DNA from: Myoxocephalus aenaeus
Lineage: Eukaryota > Chordata > Actinopteri > Perciformes > Cottidae
Assembly (NCBI GenBank): GCA_038501785.1
Contig: JBAMJR010000053.1
Coordinates: 4,310,501 to 4,374,500, forward strand
DNA length: 64,000 nucleotides
Reading direction: 5' to 3'
Shown: positions 11,970-24,211 of the stretch, in pieces
How positions within the stretch are numbered: position 1 is the stretch's first letter
How the letters are laid out: the number at the start of each line of letters is the position of its first letter
Translations under genes and position numbers: made by a program
Notes under the pieces: model-generated
What the model saw: only the letters and a program-made list of their open reading frames with translations
The model's database searches: none
Told to the model about the DNA's origin: nothing

Positions 11970-13019
11970 TTTAAACCTATTTCCAAGGGGCATGAATGTG
12001 TTGGATGATTTACAGATACAGGCACAGGTTTGACTCTTGACCAAGAGTTTTTGTCTCATGTCGAATCTTTTTTATCTTTAATTTCTCCAGTGACGAGAGA
12101 GGACATCACATAAAAGTGAGAATAACAAAAGAAAAAACACCAAACAGTAAAATTAAATAAAAATAAAAGCCTCATTGCTTTTGATTTATACTTGCTGATT
12201 AGACGGCTTTTTGTAAATCCTGCAGATGCACGGGGTCCACTTACTTTAAAGAGTCGAGTGGTTAATCTCAAATCATTTTACGAATCATTCTTGACAGTTT
12301 AACACAGTTTTCGGTTTATGGCGCCATGAGTGCTCTTTTTGTTGTGCACAAGGTCATGGCTTTGTTCCTCAGTTAGAAACTGGTGCTTTTGGATTGCATT
12401 AATATAATACTCTCTGAAAACAATTCATTTTATTTTAAATATATATATATATTAAAAACTAACAAGATACAAACAGCAAGATATACAGCTTTATTTTAAC
12501 CCTCTCCCAGCTATTAGAAATATTTGTTCAAATGTTTCACTTATCTCTAGTAGTTTGTAGCTATACAGATACTGGCCTCTGAGAACAGAAGAGACCTTTT
12601 CAACAGACAACATTTGGATGTCACAGAAGGAAACACACTGGTGTACATTATAAAATGAATGATAAAGTTCTATCTATCTACTATTTCTTTGGGACAAAGA
12701 AGTTCCCATTTAACCAGTTCCCAGTGAGTCCTGTGGTTTATCCAGAGAAACCATTAACCTTCTTCAGGACAAAGAGAAAGAGAATAACGAGAACATATGT
12801 TTTCTGTAATTTCGATAAAAGGCCGCGTGCCCTGTGTGAACCCGACACCTTGCACTCCACTCGTTAGCGGAGTACGTGTAGGAGATGCAGGTCCACTGGA
12901 TACCTTACAGGCTTGGCCATTAACTAGCTCGTGTACAGATTTGTGTGGCATTTATGGGATAACCGAGCTACAATAAAAAACAGCCGCAAACTGGTGCGTG
13001 CGTGCCTGTGAGGAGTTAC

Positions 13020-13342
13020 GGCAGTGACTCACTTTTATAAGTTCGGCCCCAGCTCGCTGCCTCGCGTTTCCCCCTGGTCGCTCCCCCAGCTCGAGGGGAA
13101 ACCGCAGCAGAGCCGCAGCCTCTCCTGCCTCACTCGGGAAACTCTGAAACAACCACAACCTCCCTGTTTGACTTTTCAGACAGAGTTATGCTCATTTGCA
13201 CCGAGATTTATTTGCTGACGATGAAGAACGACGGATTATTCAGAGGATTTATCTGACTAGTTTTCAGTTAATGGTGCAGTGTATCCACCGTGCGTCGTCG
13301 TAGATAATGCAGCGAGTCCTCACACGCCAACACTCACCACAG
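13020..13342 (+). promoter_or_regulatory. Candidate proximal promoter and first exon for pri-let-7
   Basis: An AP-1-like TGACTCA (13,025-13,031) sits just before a TATA-like TTTTATAAG (13,033-13,041). GC- and CpG-rich sequence follows (13,045-13,150), and a donor-like CACAG|GTACCG occurs at 13,343. The distance to let-7a is about 1.2 kb. Initiation here is inferred from motifs only. Confidence 0.3.
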
Positions 13343-14149
13343 GTACCGATTTCCATGTTTGTCACGTTTTACATGTGTGACCACGCGGGTTCACGTGCAC
13401 AGTCGTAATGGGATTCTCATGTACAAGACAAGAGGTGAAAGTTTGACCTTTCGACACCCTGCAGCAGCTCACTCTCTCCTCTCATTTGTCTCCATCAGGC
13501 CGAGGAAACCCGAGAGGAGGAGAGCTGACAGACCAATGAGACTGAAACTGCTTAGAGGAGGCGACCTGTCGGGCATCAGCGACATCCAGGAAGTATTCTG
13601 ACCACATTCTTTGATTTGCAACAATTAAGGCATGATCTCAGATTATGACATACAGTTAGATGCCCTGCTCTGGCATTACATTGGATTTCCTTTAAATATA
13701 TAAAGCAATACAAGTTAATTAAACAAATTATAAAAACAAATGTATCGATTGCATTAATATAAGTGAACCCTACTTACATTAGGTTAAGCAATTTAGATAA
13801 TGATTTTGTATATAGATTGTACATAAAAAATATACTGCAGCAGTTAAATTAATCAATGTGTTCACGCTAGCAAGGACATCACATCCTGACAAAATCACTT
13901 TGATACAGGTTTGTCTTTATGAAGCTCAAATTAAAAGTGAGGGTCTTGGTTTTTTATTAAAAATTCAATAAATTTTTTTTTTATTATTTGTATTTCTTCA
14001 GTTAGTTTGAAAATTATTCCGGAGACCATGTGTGTTTAAAAAAAGAGTAAAATATAAATATACAAAATATACAATACAGTAATGACACGTGTAGGTTTGT
14101 TCTTAATAAGATGATCTTAACTCACTTTTTTGTTTTGTTTACAACTCAG

Positions 14150-14200
14150 TCTTCATCAGCCGATACGTGTTTCACATTTCAACCGTCAAAAAAAGAGAAG
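14150..14200 (+). other. Candidate 51-nt exon just upstream of let-7a
   Basis: The acceptor is a T-rich tract followed by ACAACTCAG (ends 14,149) and the donor is GAAG|GTATGT (14,201). The 51 bases are open in phase 0, which matches the exit phase of the segment at 11,263-11,318. The next acceptor-like site (CCCTCAG, ends 14,250) would leave an intron of only 50 bases, shorter than most vertebrate introns, so splicing to it is doubtful. Confidence 0.3.
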
Positions 14201-14302
14201 GTATGTTTATTAGATTAACTGCTAGAACTTGTGAGTTTGTGTTCCCTCAGATCGACCATCAACCGTGTGACATGAGAGACGCCTGCGGGAGATAAACTGT
14301 CC

Positions 14303-14385
14303 TTTGGGGTGAGGTAGTAGGTTGTATAGTTTTAGGGTCATTCCAAGCTGTCAGATGACTATACAATTTACTGTCTTTCCTGAAG
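14303..14385 (+). ncRNA. let-7a: let-7a microRNA precursor
   Basis: The 5' arm contains the complete 22-nt vertebrate let-7a mature sequence at 14,310-14,331. The 3' arm at 14,359-14,379 is the usual star strand (begins CTATACAATTTACTG). The two arms pair into a standard hairpin with a terminal loop of about 27 bases. let-7a loads into Argonaute and represses mRNAs carrying the complementary seed site, promoting differentiation and limiting proliferation. A second family member lies about 0.6 kb downstream on the same strand, so both probably derive from one primary transcript. The pairing with let-7b directly upstream of ppara corresponds to the mammalian let-7a-3/let-7b locus. The hairpin ends are approximate. 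Confidence 0.97.
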
Positions 14386-14398
14386 CGACTGTGATGGC

Positions 14399-14424
14399 AT
14401 CATCATCATCATCATCATCATCGG
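14399..14424. repeat. (ATC)n trinucleotide repeat
   Basis: Eight or so CAT/ATC units immediately 3' of the let-7a hairpin. Confidence 0.9.
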
Positions 14425-14917
14425 CATCGGCACAAAGAAAAATACAACTTCACCACTGCAGATCATGTATTATTTTTTTTTTTTTAAACCTGTATATAAA
14501 GAGAGAAACAGTTAAATATGAGAACAATGTAATGTAAGAGATGATCTTCAAGTTTTCAGACAGTTCAGAGGTAGATCATGTTGGTGTTAAAATAGATGCT
14601 GAACATAATATTAAGAAGAATTTCCTACTTTTTTGTACTGTGCGTGTCGGCGTGTCGGCTTTCCGTTTTGATTACTTAACATAGACAGTTATTTCAAACG
14701 ATACTGTTGCAAATGTTTCAACATAATTCCTCCATTAGCTGATGGTTGCATCGTATTTTTTTATTCGCACTGAAAAGTATCACTTTAGCTCTAATGCTAT
14801 TATAGCTATTCTTTTGAATTGTATTCACACAATAGCAACACAGTCGATCCGTTTCATTCACACGTGACGAGATGTGTCCAAACCTTCCCGCCCACCTGGG
14901 TGACTTCCTGGTGTTCG

Positions 14918-15006
14918 TACAGGGTGAGGTAGTAGGTTGTGTGGTTTCAGGGTTGTTATTTTACCCCATCAGGAGCTAACTATACAATTTACTGCCTTCC
15001 CTGGAG
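14918..15006 (+). ncRNA. let-7b: let-7b microRNA precursor
   Basis: The mature let-7b 22-mer lies at 14,925-14,946. It differs from let-7a at the two positions typical of let-7b (GTGTGGTT in place of GTATAGTT). The 3' arm (14,980-15,001, ending ACTGCCTTCCC) completes the hairpin around a loop of about 33 bases. Same strand as let-7a with 593 bases between hairpin starts of the mature strands to within a few dozen bases, which fits a bicistronic primary transcript. As for other let-7 members, maturation is expected to be blocked by Lin28 through loop motifs; that is family knowledge and not shown here. Confidence 0.97.
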
Positions 15007-16600
15007 GGCAACAATGCATCACAGGAGCACACACGACTTTGTCGTCTTTCGACATATGAAGAAACTGATCTGGCATTAGATTTCAAATGGGTGAGTGCTG
15101 CCAAATTACAATAAGCATTTCATAACAGTCATTACCAAACAGATTTGTAATAAAAGTAGATAGCATGTAAAGTGCAGTTGGCTTTAAAAAATATTGAGTA
15201 TCATGCATTTTTTTGCTATGTACTGTTTCATTAATACATAAATAAAGACTGGATTAGAAATAATATAAGAACAAACAATGACTGGAGTGTGATCCTTTCA
15301 ATTTATGAGTACTGAGGTGGAGTAGTAAATATATAGTTATTATTGGAATAGTTTCTGGAATTATTGCCTAACTCGGGCGTTAATAACATGTGGATGTTCT
15401 GTATTCAGTAGAATGTTCTTAAGTTATTATTTGTCTCTTTTTTTTAAAAATTTATGAGATAAGTAAATTTCCTGGACCAATGGAAAATATTGACATTTTT
15501 GTTTTAATGGTTTCTATTTTTTCAATGTCTATTTCCAGAAAAACAAATAGTAAGGATTCAAAGTATATGAAAAAGAGTCCATTTTATTTGACAAATGTTC
15601 AGCATTCTGTATCATAGAGTGTAGTAATAGGTTTTTACATTTTCAAGTTCCATCCCAGACTTCTTCAAAGCTGATATCTGGTCCACACTCTGTATTTCAC
15701 TTAATTAAGCTTCAGAGTGTGGAAGACCGCCTGCAATTCAGAAAACCCTCACAGATGGAACAAGAGACCAGGTGCTGAGGTTCCCGCAAGGAATCATAAA
15801 TTATCGCCCTCCCACTCGTCTTTCAGTGTGAAAACAGTTTGGTTGTCTAGCTTCACTGTGGACGTCAACAGGAAAGGATTCTGGCTAAACAGCCCAGTCT
15901 CTCACCTCAGGATGGAGGCACTGAAACATTGCTGAGCACCCATACACAGTAGATGGCGCTAGATATTACATGTTGGCAAAAGGCATATTTTAATATGGGC
16001 AAAATATTTTGTGACATGTTTATAGCAGTTTAATTGTTATGTATATACTCGATTGTGTAGTACTTTGATCCTTTACTTAAGCTAAACACAGGAATTCAAG
16101 AATTCTCCCAGTGTTGAAATTTGACTTAAATTATAAAAAATAAATGTACTCATGATTCAGAAAAAGGGCTCTTGTCAGTGTTATTAAACTATGATAGGGT
16201 ATATTAGATGTGTATTACAGATGCATTCATGTTTAATATTACTTGCACATTAACAATGTGTCACGTTTCATAAGCACTGGGTTGTGTGAGTAAAATTGTA
16301 ATCAGCAAATAAAGCTATTTATTTAGAGTTTGAAGTAAAACGTAGAATAGTTTAAATGTTGTGAAGTAGAAGTAAAAACAAAAAAGAAGCTACATTTGAG
16401 CAATTTTGAAGTGGACATTGCAGCACTACATAAAGTATGTTAAACACTTCCATGGGGTACTGAATTACCATTTATTAAACGTACTATTACATCATGTATG
16501 ATATTCCACAGGCAGCTTGACATGTTATTGTGAAACACGGCCGCTTTATTGAGCGTTTGTGTAATCATATCCCATAATATATGTTGGTGGTGATTTATGA
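15007..16600. other. Intergenic DNA between let-7b and ppara promoter
   Basis: AT-rich sequence with no recognisable gene. It contains an 11-bp perfect inverted repeat (15,682-15,692 with 15,713-15,723). Confidence 0.6.
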
Positions 16601-16619
16601 GAGTGATAAAAGTGGCTCC

Positions 16620-16860
16620 ACTGAGACAGCGGACGTGTGGGTGCCCAGTTCACAGGCGCACAGACTCGTGACGTCCGGTGACGTCGCGCGCCACCAGGAA
16701 GTAATCGCCACTGACAAAAAAGAAGCAGAAGCAGAAGAAAGAGGAAGGTGGTCCGTTTTTAAATCCCCGCGTGCCCATTGGTTGAAACCATAGGTGTGTC
16801 AGGGGGTGTGCGCGCCGTGTCGCCGTCCGTCGCTGCGCTACTTCCTGCGGAGGATGAGCG
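16620..16860 (+). promoter_or_regulatory. Candidate ppara promoter (CpG-rich, paired CRE-like sites)
   Basis: Two TGACGTC motifs start at 16,669 and 16,679, ten bases apart. An ETS-like CAGGAAGT lies near 16,695 and an inverted CCAAT box (ATTGG, 16,777-16,782 region) follows. The segment is CpG-rich between AT-rich flanks and has no clear TATA box, as expected for a broad CpG-island promoter. Initiation most likely falls between about 16,800 and 16,900. The position immediately 5' of a donor-terminated CpG-rich exon supports it. Confidence 0.5.
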
Positions 16861-16995
16861 GAGGTTGCACCGCACGCCGGGAGGCGACGCGTCAAGTCTT
16901 CCACGGAGCGGGTCGGAGCGTCGGAGCGTCCCGGGACCAAGCGGCGTCCATGCCGGCAGCAGCATCTGGAAATGCTTCGGATAGCATCCTCTGAG
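16860..16995 (+). other. ppara: Candidate ppara non-coding first exon
   Basis: CpG-rich sequence ends at the donor CTGAG|GTAATG (GT at 16,996-16,997). The first in-frame coding exon of ppara is 5.2 kb further on, and vertebrate PPARA genes begin with untranslated exons, so this is the best candidate for exon 1. The 5' boundary is a guess. Confidence 0.45.
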
Positions 16996-18249
16996 GTAAT
17001 GAATAAGCTCTCCTTAAAAACTGTGCTGTTATGCAACTGTGACTAAGCGTACTTTGCTGTTGTCTGAGGGGATTTAACTAACTTTTATTGTTCAGGTCCG
17101 GCGTGTAGCCTGAGCAGAAAGTCATGTTGCATAAGTGGATTGGGCTTTCTTAAAAGATTATACAGCCTGCTGGTGTACTGTAGCTGTAGGCGTGCTCCCA
17201 TCCCTACATAAAGAAGAATGCATGTAATTGTTCTCGCTATATGTGGCGAATGAACCCCACGTGAACTTCCTGACTATTCAAGCAGCCACCTGCTTTTGTA
17301 ATAACCCCCCACCCCCCACGTGGTGTCAAGAAACGCTTCTTTCTGAGAGGGAAAACATCTTTCTGGTGGACACGAATTCCCCCTTCGGCCCCCAATAGAT
17401 TTCCATTTCATTGTCTGTGCAGCATAGTGACAAGTGTAAATGCAGAACTTGTTTTAATCCAAGATGTGGAAGTTTGTTTTGGCCTCTGTGCTAGATTTAT
17501 GGTATGTGAGGCACGTGGATGACCTTTGTTGTTGTAGAGACTTTAAAGGTCAAACCAGCTGACCCTGATTCAGGGGTATTGACGGAGGGATTTGGATTTG
17601 GGGTGTAGGTTATTTTTATTTTTATTTGCTCTTGATTGTATCCTCGCTGTCATCTGTTAGAATGTTTGTGGAGTGCAGTTACTGTTTCCTCTTCTCCTGT
17701 GGCCTAAAGATAGAGCCTGGCTGTTTGGGATTATAGTTCCTCTGGGAATTAAAACACAATGTTCTTTGATGTGATGGGGAAACATGGGCTTGGCCAGAGT
17801 CATCTATGAAAGAGTCAATGAAGTCATATCAACCCAGTTGAGAGTTAGTCGTCGACCTAGTTTACAGTATATCATATGACTGAAAAAAAGGCTCATGTTA
17901 CAGACCAGGCGGGTACATGAGAAAGCTGTCACCATCAACTTACTTACTTGTTGAATTAAATAATGAAAGGGAAACAGAACTTGCGTCAGTGCAGCTTTCG
18001 GCATTTAATTAATGACTATTTTCAAAAAGGATTAATCCGAGAAATGTTTTCTAGATTAAGCCATTGTTTGGTCAATAAAACCTCAAAAGAGAATTCAACA
18101 GTGACCCAAATAGTCCAGTTACTGTAAAAAAAAAAAACAACAACAACCTGGAACCATAAAATGTTTGGCATCGTTGTTCGAAACATTTTTAAATCAGCCT
18201 CCACATAGTTGCGGATTAATTCTCTTCCAAAACACCAATTGATGATTGG

Positions 18250-20990
18250 ACTTTGGTTGCAGCTCTGGGTGCAGGTCCGGGTTGTTGGCGTCCCCGGGGT
18301 CCTAGCACCAGTGTGACTGGTTCCTCATGCGCAGCCAGGACCCTCTCGCCCTACAATCGATCCCATTCCTTTTCCATCACCTGGACGTGGCTCTCTCTGG
18401 ATAATAGAGCAGGTGTTTTACTAAAACCTTTGGACGTTGATTCCCAGAGTGGGCCAAAAATGGAGGATGTGGTTCACTGTAGACGGACATCATCTTTTGT
18501 GTTTTTACATTTGTACATTTACATGACTCCATTGACCAAACGTGATTTGACCTTGCAGAAGACGGCAGTTGCTGGTGTACTGCTGCCTCGATCGGTTAGT
18601 TAGTTTGTGTGGTTGAATTCACACAATAACCCAAATGGACCAACTTCTCCATCTACTGTAGGCAGCCCACTGGTTATGGATCAGTGCCTCATGCAACCCC
18701 TTTTTAAGTCATTCTTCATTGTGGCTTTAGATGTTGCGTTGTCTGAACATCTTTGCCTCATCTTCTTTGACATGTACTTCAGCCCCTGACATCCATGTAA
18801 GATCAGAGACTGTCAGCAAACGCTATCGATCAATGTCGAGGAGAATTCTATTGCAATTTGAATAGAAACCATCTCTTTTGTTGCTGTCTCACTCCTCAAA
18901 CTCTGCTGATGATCTCGTAGGTCATTTTGGCGCTAACGTTGTGAATGCCATTGATACTGGCAAACAAAATGCTCTTTTGTGTCAAAATCCACAAAAGAGG
19001 GTGCAGAAAAGCTGAGCGTAAACAGCAGAACACGATAAACTGCAGAGTCACCTTGACATCTACAAAAAGAGACCAGACAAGACGATCCTTTTTCTCAGAC
19101 AGCATCAGCCACCCATTGGCCCAGAACTTATTTCCATTGATAAAGGCAATGAGTTCACTTCCTTTTTTTTTTTTTTTTTTTAAGGGATAAGATTCAAAGC
19201 ATAAAAAAACCCATAAATACTTCCAAGTCGAATACAAACATTCTGCCACCCTTGCTCTTCCTTTAAAAAAAAAAAAAAATGGAACTGCTTGGTGGCTGAT
19301 TTGCTGAAAATAAACAAAGGTTACCTTCTATCTGGCATCTTCCCTAAAGCAAAGAAAACTGCAGAGATCAGGCTTCTTCTAAAAAAAAAAAACAGCTTCA
19401 GATCAAAAAGTAGCCGACCAGCAACTCAAATGGTGGTCTAGATCAGTCGTTCTCAACCAGGTGGTCAGTGATGGAGTTCCAGGGGGTCCGCCAGAAATAT
19501 GTAATATATATATTTTCACTATAGAAGTGAGCCCAATGTGTGTAAGGCTCATCCGTTTCACTTCCTCCATGGTTATCTCTCGTAACTGGAGCTGACAACT
19601 ATATAGTTCTGGTCTGAATCATATCGAACAACCAACATCTTCCTGAAGAGAAATCGTACCGAATGTGTTTCAGATTAGTGGTCGTTGACACGGATACTGG
19701 TCTGGATGGCCTCCAGGCTGGATGTTGACCCCGTCCCAGCACTGAGACTGCTCTTTAAAATTGTTATTGACATCCGATGAAACACAGACTCTCGGGAGAT
19801 GTCGCTTCTCTGCTATTGGAACTCTGCTGCTTCGTTGACACAGCTGATCATAAAATATTGCTTGGCGGAGTAAAAAAAACTGGGCTGGTCTTTCAGGCAC
19901 AAGACGGGGAATACAGCTCCAGATCTGAGAGGTCTAGCATTCCATTTAACTTCAGTATGTTCCGATAGACTTGTGCTTCAGTGCATTTGCCATTTTTTTA
20001 AAACAGCTTACCTCTCAAAAACATGTCATTTAAAAATTCCTCGTAATGTTAAAGAGACATCCATGGCTAGAGATGCAGGGTGAAGCGATGGGTTTAGGAT
20101 GAACTCAATGACCTGTAGTATAAATGCTAGTTATTGCGCTGCAAGATGAAATACATTTCTACACCCTGCCCTTTGATGAAGATTTTTTTTTTTTGTATTG
20201 CAACACAGCTCGACAGACCAGTCGGACAACAGTCGGCTGCTTCAGTCCGTACGGTCTCTTTAGTGAACTCCTATATGACACAACGTGCTGTAGTACGAGG
20301 GTTTTAACACTCTCAGATTTACCCCTTAGGCCTAAACGACTTTGGCATACTGTCCAGACATGTCCTCTCTGCAACCCTTGGACTAGATAAACAAGAACAA
20401 ACATGCTTTGATTAATCTCGTCCTCACATATGCACAGATACGGAGAGCAAATTACCAAATTGTCGTGTTGAACCACTTAAAGTCAGGGTTCTCCACAGTG
20501 AAAGTTTGAAGTTGCACAATTTATAGCAGCCAGTGTTTTTTTTTTTTTTTCTTCCCATGCCGGCCTTCCAGATGTAAGCAGCTGTGTAAACTGAGATTTT
20601 ACTTTGAGCTCACATGAGGTCTGTGATGGCCCCCTGCCAGATCTTTCTGTACATTAGATCAGAGATAAGTTGGTACGTCCTGCCTCGATGGTGTAACTTT
20701 GTTAGAATTCTGACCCCGATTTTTTATTTTTTATTGATGAATAATTAATCAGTCCTATTGCACTATTACCTGCATTTCACTGTGTGTGTGTGTGTATATA
20801 CTTTTGTATATCTGTATATGTGTACATACTAGCTAAATGTTTATGCTTACCTCTGTTCTACTTTGTTGTCTCCTTGTTTAGTTTTTTTGGGTTTGTTTTG
20901 TCCATTTCTGTGTATGTATGATGAGCAATTTCTTTGTATGCGTCCACACGTATGACCATAAAGCTGATTCTGAATCTTTTATTGTAATAA
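18250..20990 (+). mobile_element. Decayed LINE (L2/CR1-like) with broken reverse transcriptase
   Basis: Conceptual translation in several + frames gives pieces of a LINE polyprotein in the right order. Near 18,730-18,790 there is a segment like the endonuclease C-terminal 'SDH' block (SEHLCLIFFD). Near 19,310-19,440 comes a block like the start of the reverse transcriptase, and near 19,830-19,900 a block like the FDTVDHxILL region (FVDTADHKILL). Frameshifts and stops separate them. The 3' end near 20,930-20,985 has the AATTTCTTTGTATGCG...ATAAAGCTGATTCTGA tail seen in fish LINEs. It lies in the 5' intron of ppara in sense orientation. Family assignment is tentative and the 5' limit is uncertain. 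Confidence 0.6.
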
Positions 20991-22186
20991 TGCAGGAGCA
21001 GGGGTTTGGGGAATTGCCGTCATTTTTTTTCTTCTTCTGTTAGTCTGCCAGTTAGTCTTACAATTTTCTTGTGATCACATCATTACTAATACAGGGAGGT
21101 TTTACAGTATAATGTGTTAAATCTCTATATAGTCTATAATCTATAGAACAACAACATCTGCCGCGATGAATTACTGGAAGTTGGGGTAAGCGTTATTGAA
21201 CATGAGCACTGGTGAGGTTGTGGGACCGCTCAAACAGATGTCCTTTACCCCGCTGCGAGCAGCTGGGAGCTCCACCAAACTCCCTCCCACACATACTTTA
21301 AGATCCACTACGAGAGGACAGACAGCCAGATGAATAGATGGACACTTCATTCTTTATCGAAAGTAGCGTAAGAGAGAGAGTCACTTAAAGCTATGACGCT
21401 CAGTGTGTACGCGCTGAGTCTCTGGAGCATCAGATTCGGTTAATAAATCAGATACAGGTTGTGTACTTTGGCTGGAAAGGTTGGAATTTAATCTGTGAAT
21501 AATAGGCCACTGCTGACTATGGCCATGGTTCACTTATTTAAAAAAGCACCTTCACATTATGAACTTACCTCTTGCATTAGTTGTACCTGTCCACATTGCA
21601 TGACAGATCTTGCTTTGTGCTTTCATGACATTTAACTTGGATTCAATCATGTTTGTGATGTGTTATCTTGGAACAGGATGAACTAGGTCCAAGCAAGGCA
21701 AAACAAAAGATACGGTAAACCTTGTGATGCGCATACTGCTGGTGCTGAAATCTTTAAACGTGTTAAAGAACAGCAGGCCATCACACATAGAAATGCAGAA
21801 GTATGAGGAGTTTTGAGGGAAGTATTTCTAAGTGACATGGCTTGTTCACGGAAAAGCTCCTGACTGTCTGAGCCGACATATTTAATCATTTTCCAAAAGC
21901 ATAATTTTCCTTGTCTGCACTAAAAAAATAAGGATACGTTCGACACAGCCAGTGATATAAATGGGACTAATGGTAAAGCAAAGATGTATTCCGTCCAGAG
22001 TTATAAATGTTAGGTAAAAACAAAAAATACCTCAACATTTTGCACCCAATCTCAGGGGCCCAAGGTTTTTCCAGAGCTGGGTGTTGTTTTTAAAAACTTG
22101 CAACCAATCTAATGGCTGCCTCAAGATTTCCAGTCTCATTATCACCCAATGTCCTCATTCTTATTGTCTCTCCCCTCTTATCACAG
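20991..22186. other. Intronic DNA of ppara without recognised features
   Basis: Between the LINE tail and the first coding exon I see no gene-like or repeated structure I can name. Confidence 0.5.
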
Positions 22187-22235
22187 TCTGGTGAGTGAGG
22201 GGTTGTTCCTCCCCAGGTTTGGCCTGATCTCCACC

Positions 22236-24121
22236 ATGGCCAGGGATCTCTTTAGCCCCCCATCCCCTCTTGGGGATTCCCTGCTTGACAGTCCGCTGTG
22301 TGGAGACCTGATGGAGGACCTTCGTGACCTCTCCCAGTCTATTGGAGACGACACTCTGGAATTTGATTTCCCGGTGTACCAGAGCACCGGCTCGGGGTCT
22401 GAGAGCTCCATTGCACTGGGTGAGTAGTCAAGTGGCCTCGTGGGGGGAAGAAAGGCGCTGGATACGTGATCAGTCATGTTTAAAAGTTACAACACTGACC
22501 TTTTGAGCCTTTGGCCCCATTGTGCCTTAAGAGACCGCATGTCTGATTACAGAAGATTAGATACAATTCCTTTCTCTCTGTGTTCCCTCCATGATGTCGT
22601 CTCCAAATTCCTGAGCAACACTCCTGTGATTTTATGGAGACACAAAGTAAAAAAGCCTCATTACTAATTACCTAATATTCTTAAGTGGCCTGTTTGACAG
22701 TAATCCTCATCCAACAAATTAATTCATCCTGATTTATTCAACAGATTGTTTTCGCCATCAATGTGATGGTTAATTTGGTTGTTAAGAGTCCAATATCACT
22801 ATTGTTCTGATTGGTTTTAAATCCCCATTATAATGGCGTATGCTACAATAGATCAGGAGTTTGTTTCTGTTTGAGACTGGTTGTTCAGTATGTTTTCTTG
22901 GTATTACAGATGTTTGTAACATAAATAAAATAGTTATTCGTATAACTGCTGTTACTGTACAAAAATAATCAAGGTAGACAAATCATGCCAGCCTGTACAA
23001 ACTCATTTTGTCTCTCGACTCTACATCAGACCTTTCAAACAAGACTGTGCAATTGAAGACTTGTGAAACAACAGTGCAGGTTGATTATGTTAGCTATAAT
23101 ATAGAAAAGCTGCTATCTTTAAGGAAATAGTTTGGCATTTTGGGGAATACTCTTATTTGCTTTCTTGCCAAGTGTTTGATGAGAAGTGTAACGCCACTTC
23201 TATATTTGTATGCTACTATACATATGAAACTAACCCGACAGCCAGCAGCCGGTTAGCTTAGCTTAAAGACTTGAGAAGCTATCCTGACACTTAACACCTA
23301 AATCTAAAGCTCACTAATTAACATGTCATGTCTGTTAAATCCGCACAAAACAATTAGCAAAAAACATTAGCTTCTGTTAAGCTAAGCTACCTGGCTGCTG
23401 GCTGTTGCTTTGTTGTGAGTCCTCCTGAGTCAGACTGAATGTGTGGTATCAATCTTCTCATCTAACTCTTGGTAAGAAAGTGATTAAGCGCGTTTCCCCA
23501 AAACTCCAACTATTGTCAAACTATTCCTGAAAGTGTTGTCGGTTTGCGACCTATGGACTTTTGTTTCCTTCTCTATTTCGTAAATAATTGTATCGTAACT
23601 TATATTTTCAAGACTAGTTGTAACATTTCTCCAAAATGTGTCTGTATCGATTTATTTTAATTTGTTCAAAGGTTAGCCCAGTGAAATCACTCGCTGTCTC
23701 CTTTCTGCTGTAGACACCTTGACCCCAGCCTCCAGTCCGTCGTCGGGGGTGTGTGCGGCAGCCCCGAGTCCAGAGGAGAGCTCCGGCCCCCTCAACCTGG
23801 AGTGCCGGGTGTGCTCGGACAAGGCTTCAGGCTTCCACTACGGGGTGCACGCCTGTGAGGGCTGCAAGGTGAGAGATGTGGGACTAAAACGGGCATAGCG
23901 CAGCCAGCCAGAGTACGTATTGCATGCACGTACTGACATGCAACAAAGCGAGGAAGGACTTAAAGGTCATCCAAAGATATGTATGTCAACATAAAGACCG
24001 ATACAATCAGACTGATGATAACGTGTGCTGCAAAGGCAAATGTTGAGTGTGCGTTTGTGTGGTGACAACGCCACACCACACACACACACACACACTCACG
24101 TGTACACGTGCACATACATGC

Positions 24122-24211
<90 letters not shown>

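Noticed and set aside
15313..15370. Possible third, decayed let-7-like sequence (TGAGGTGGAGTAG...TATAGTT)
   Set aside because: The seed region carries an insertion and the downstream sequence does not fold back convincingly.
18253..18603. 116-codon frame in the ppara 5' intron
   Set aside because: More likely part of the decayed LINE than an independent gene; no start context or splice partner.
22149..22235. Upstream in-frame ATG extending PPAR alpha by 29 residues
   Set aside because: The ATG lies in the pyrimidine-rich tract before the likely acceptor at 22,186, and the extension does not resemble other PPAR N-termini.
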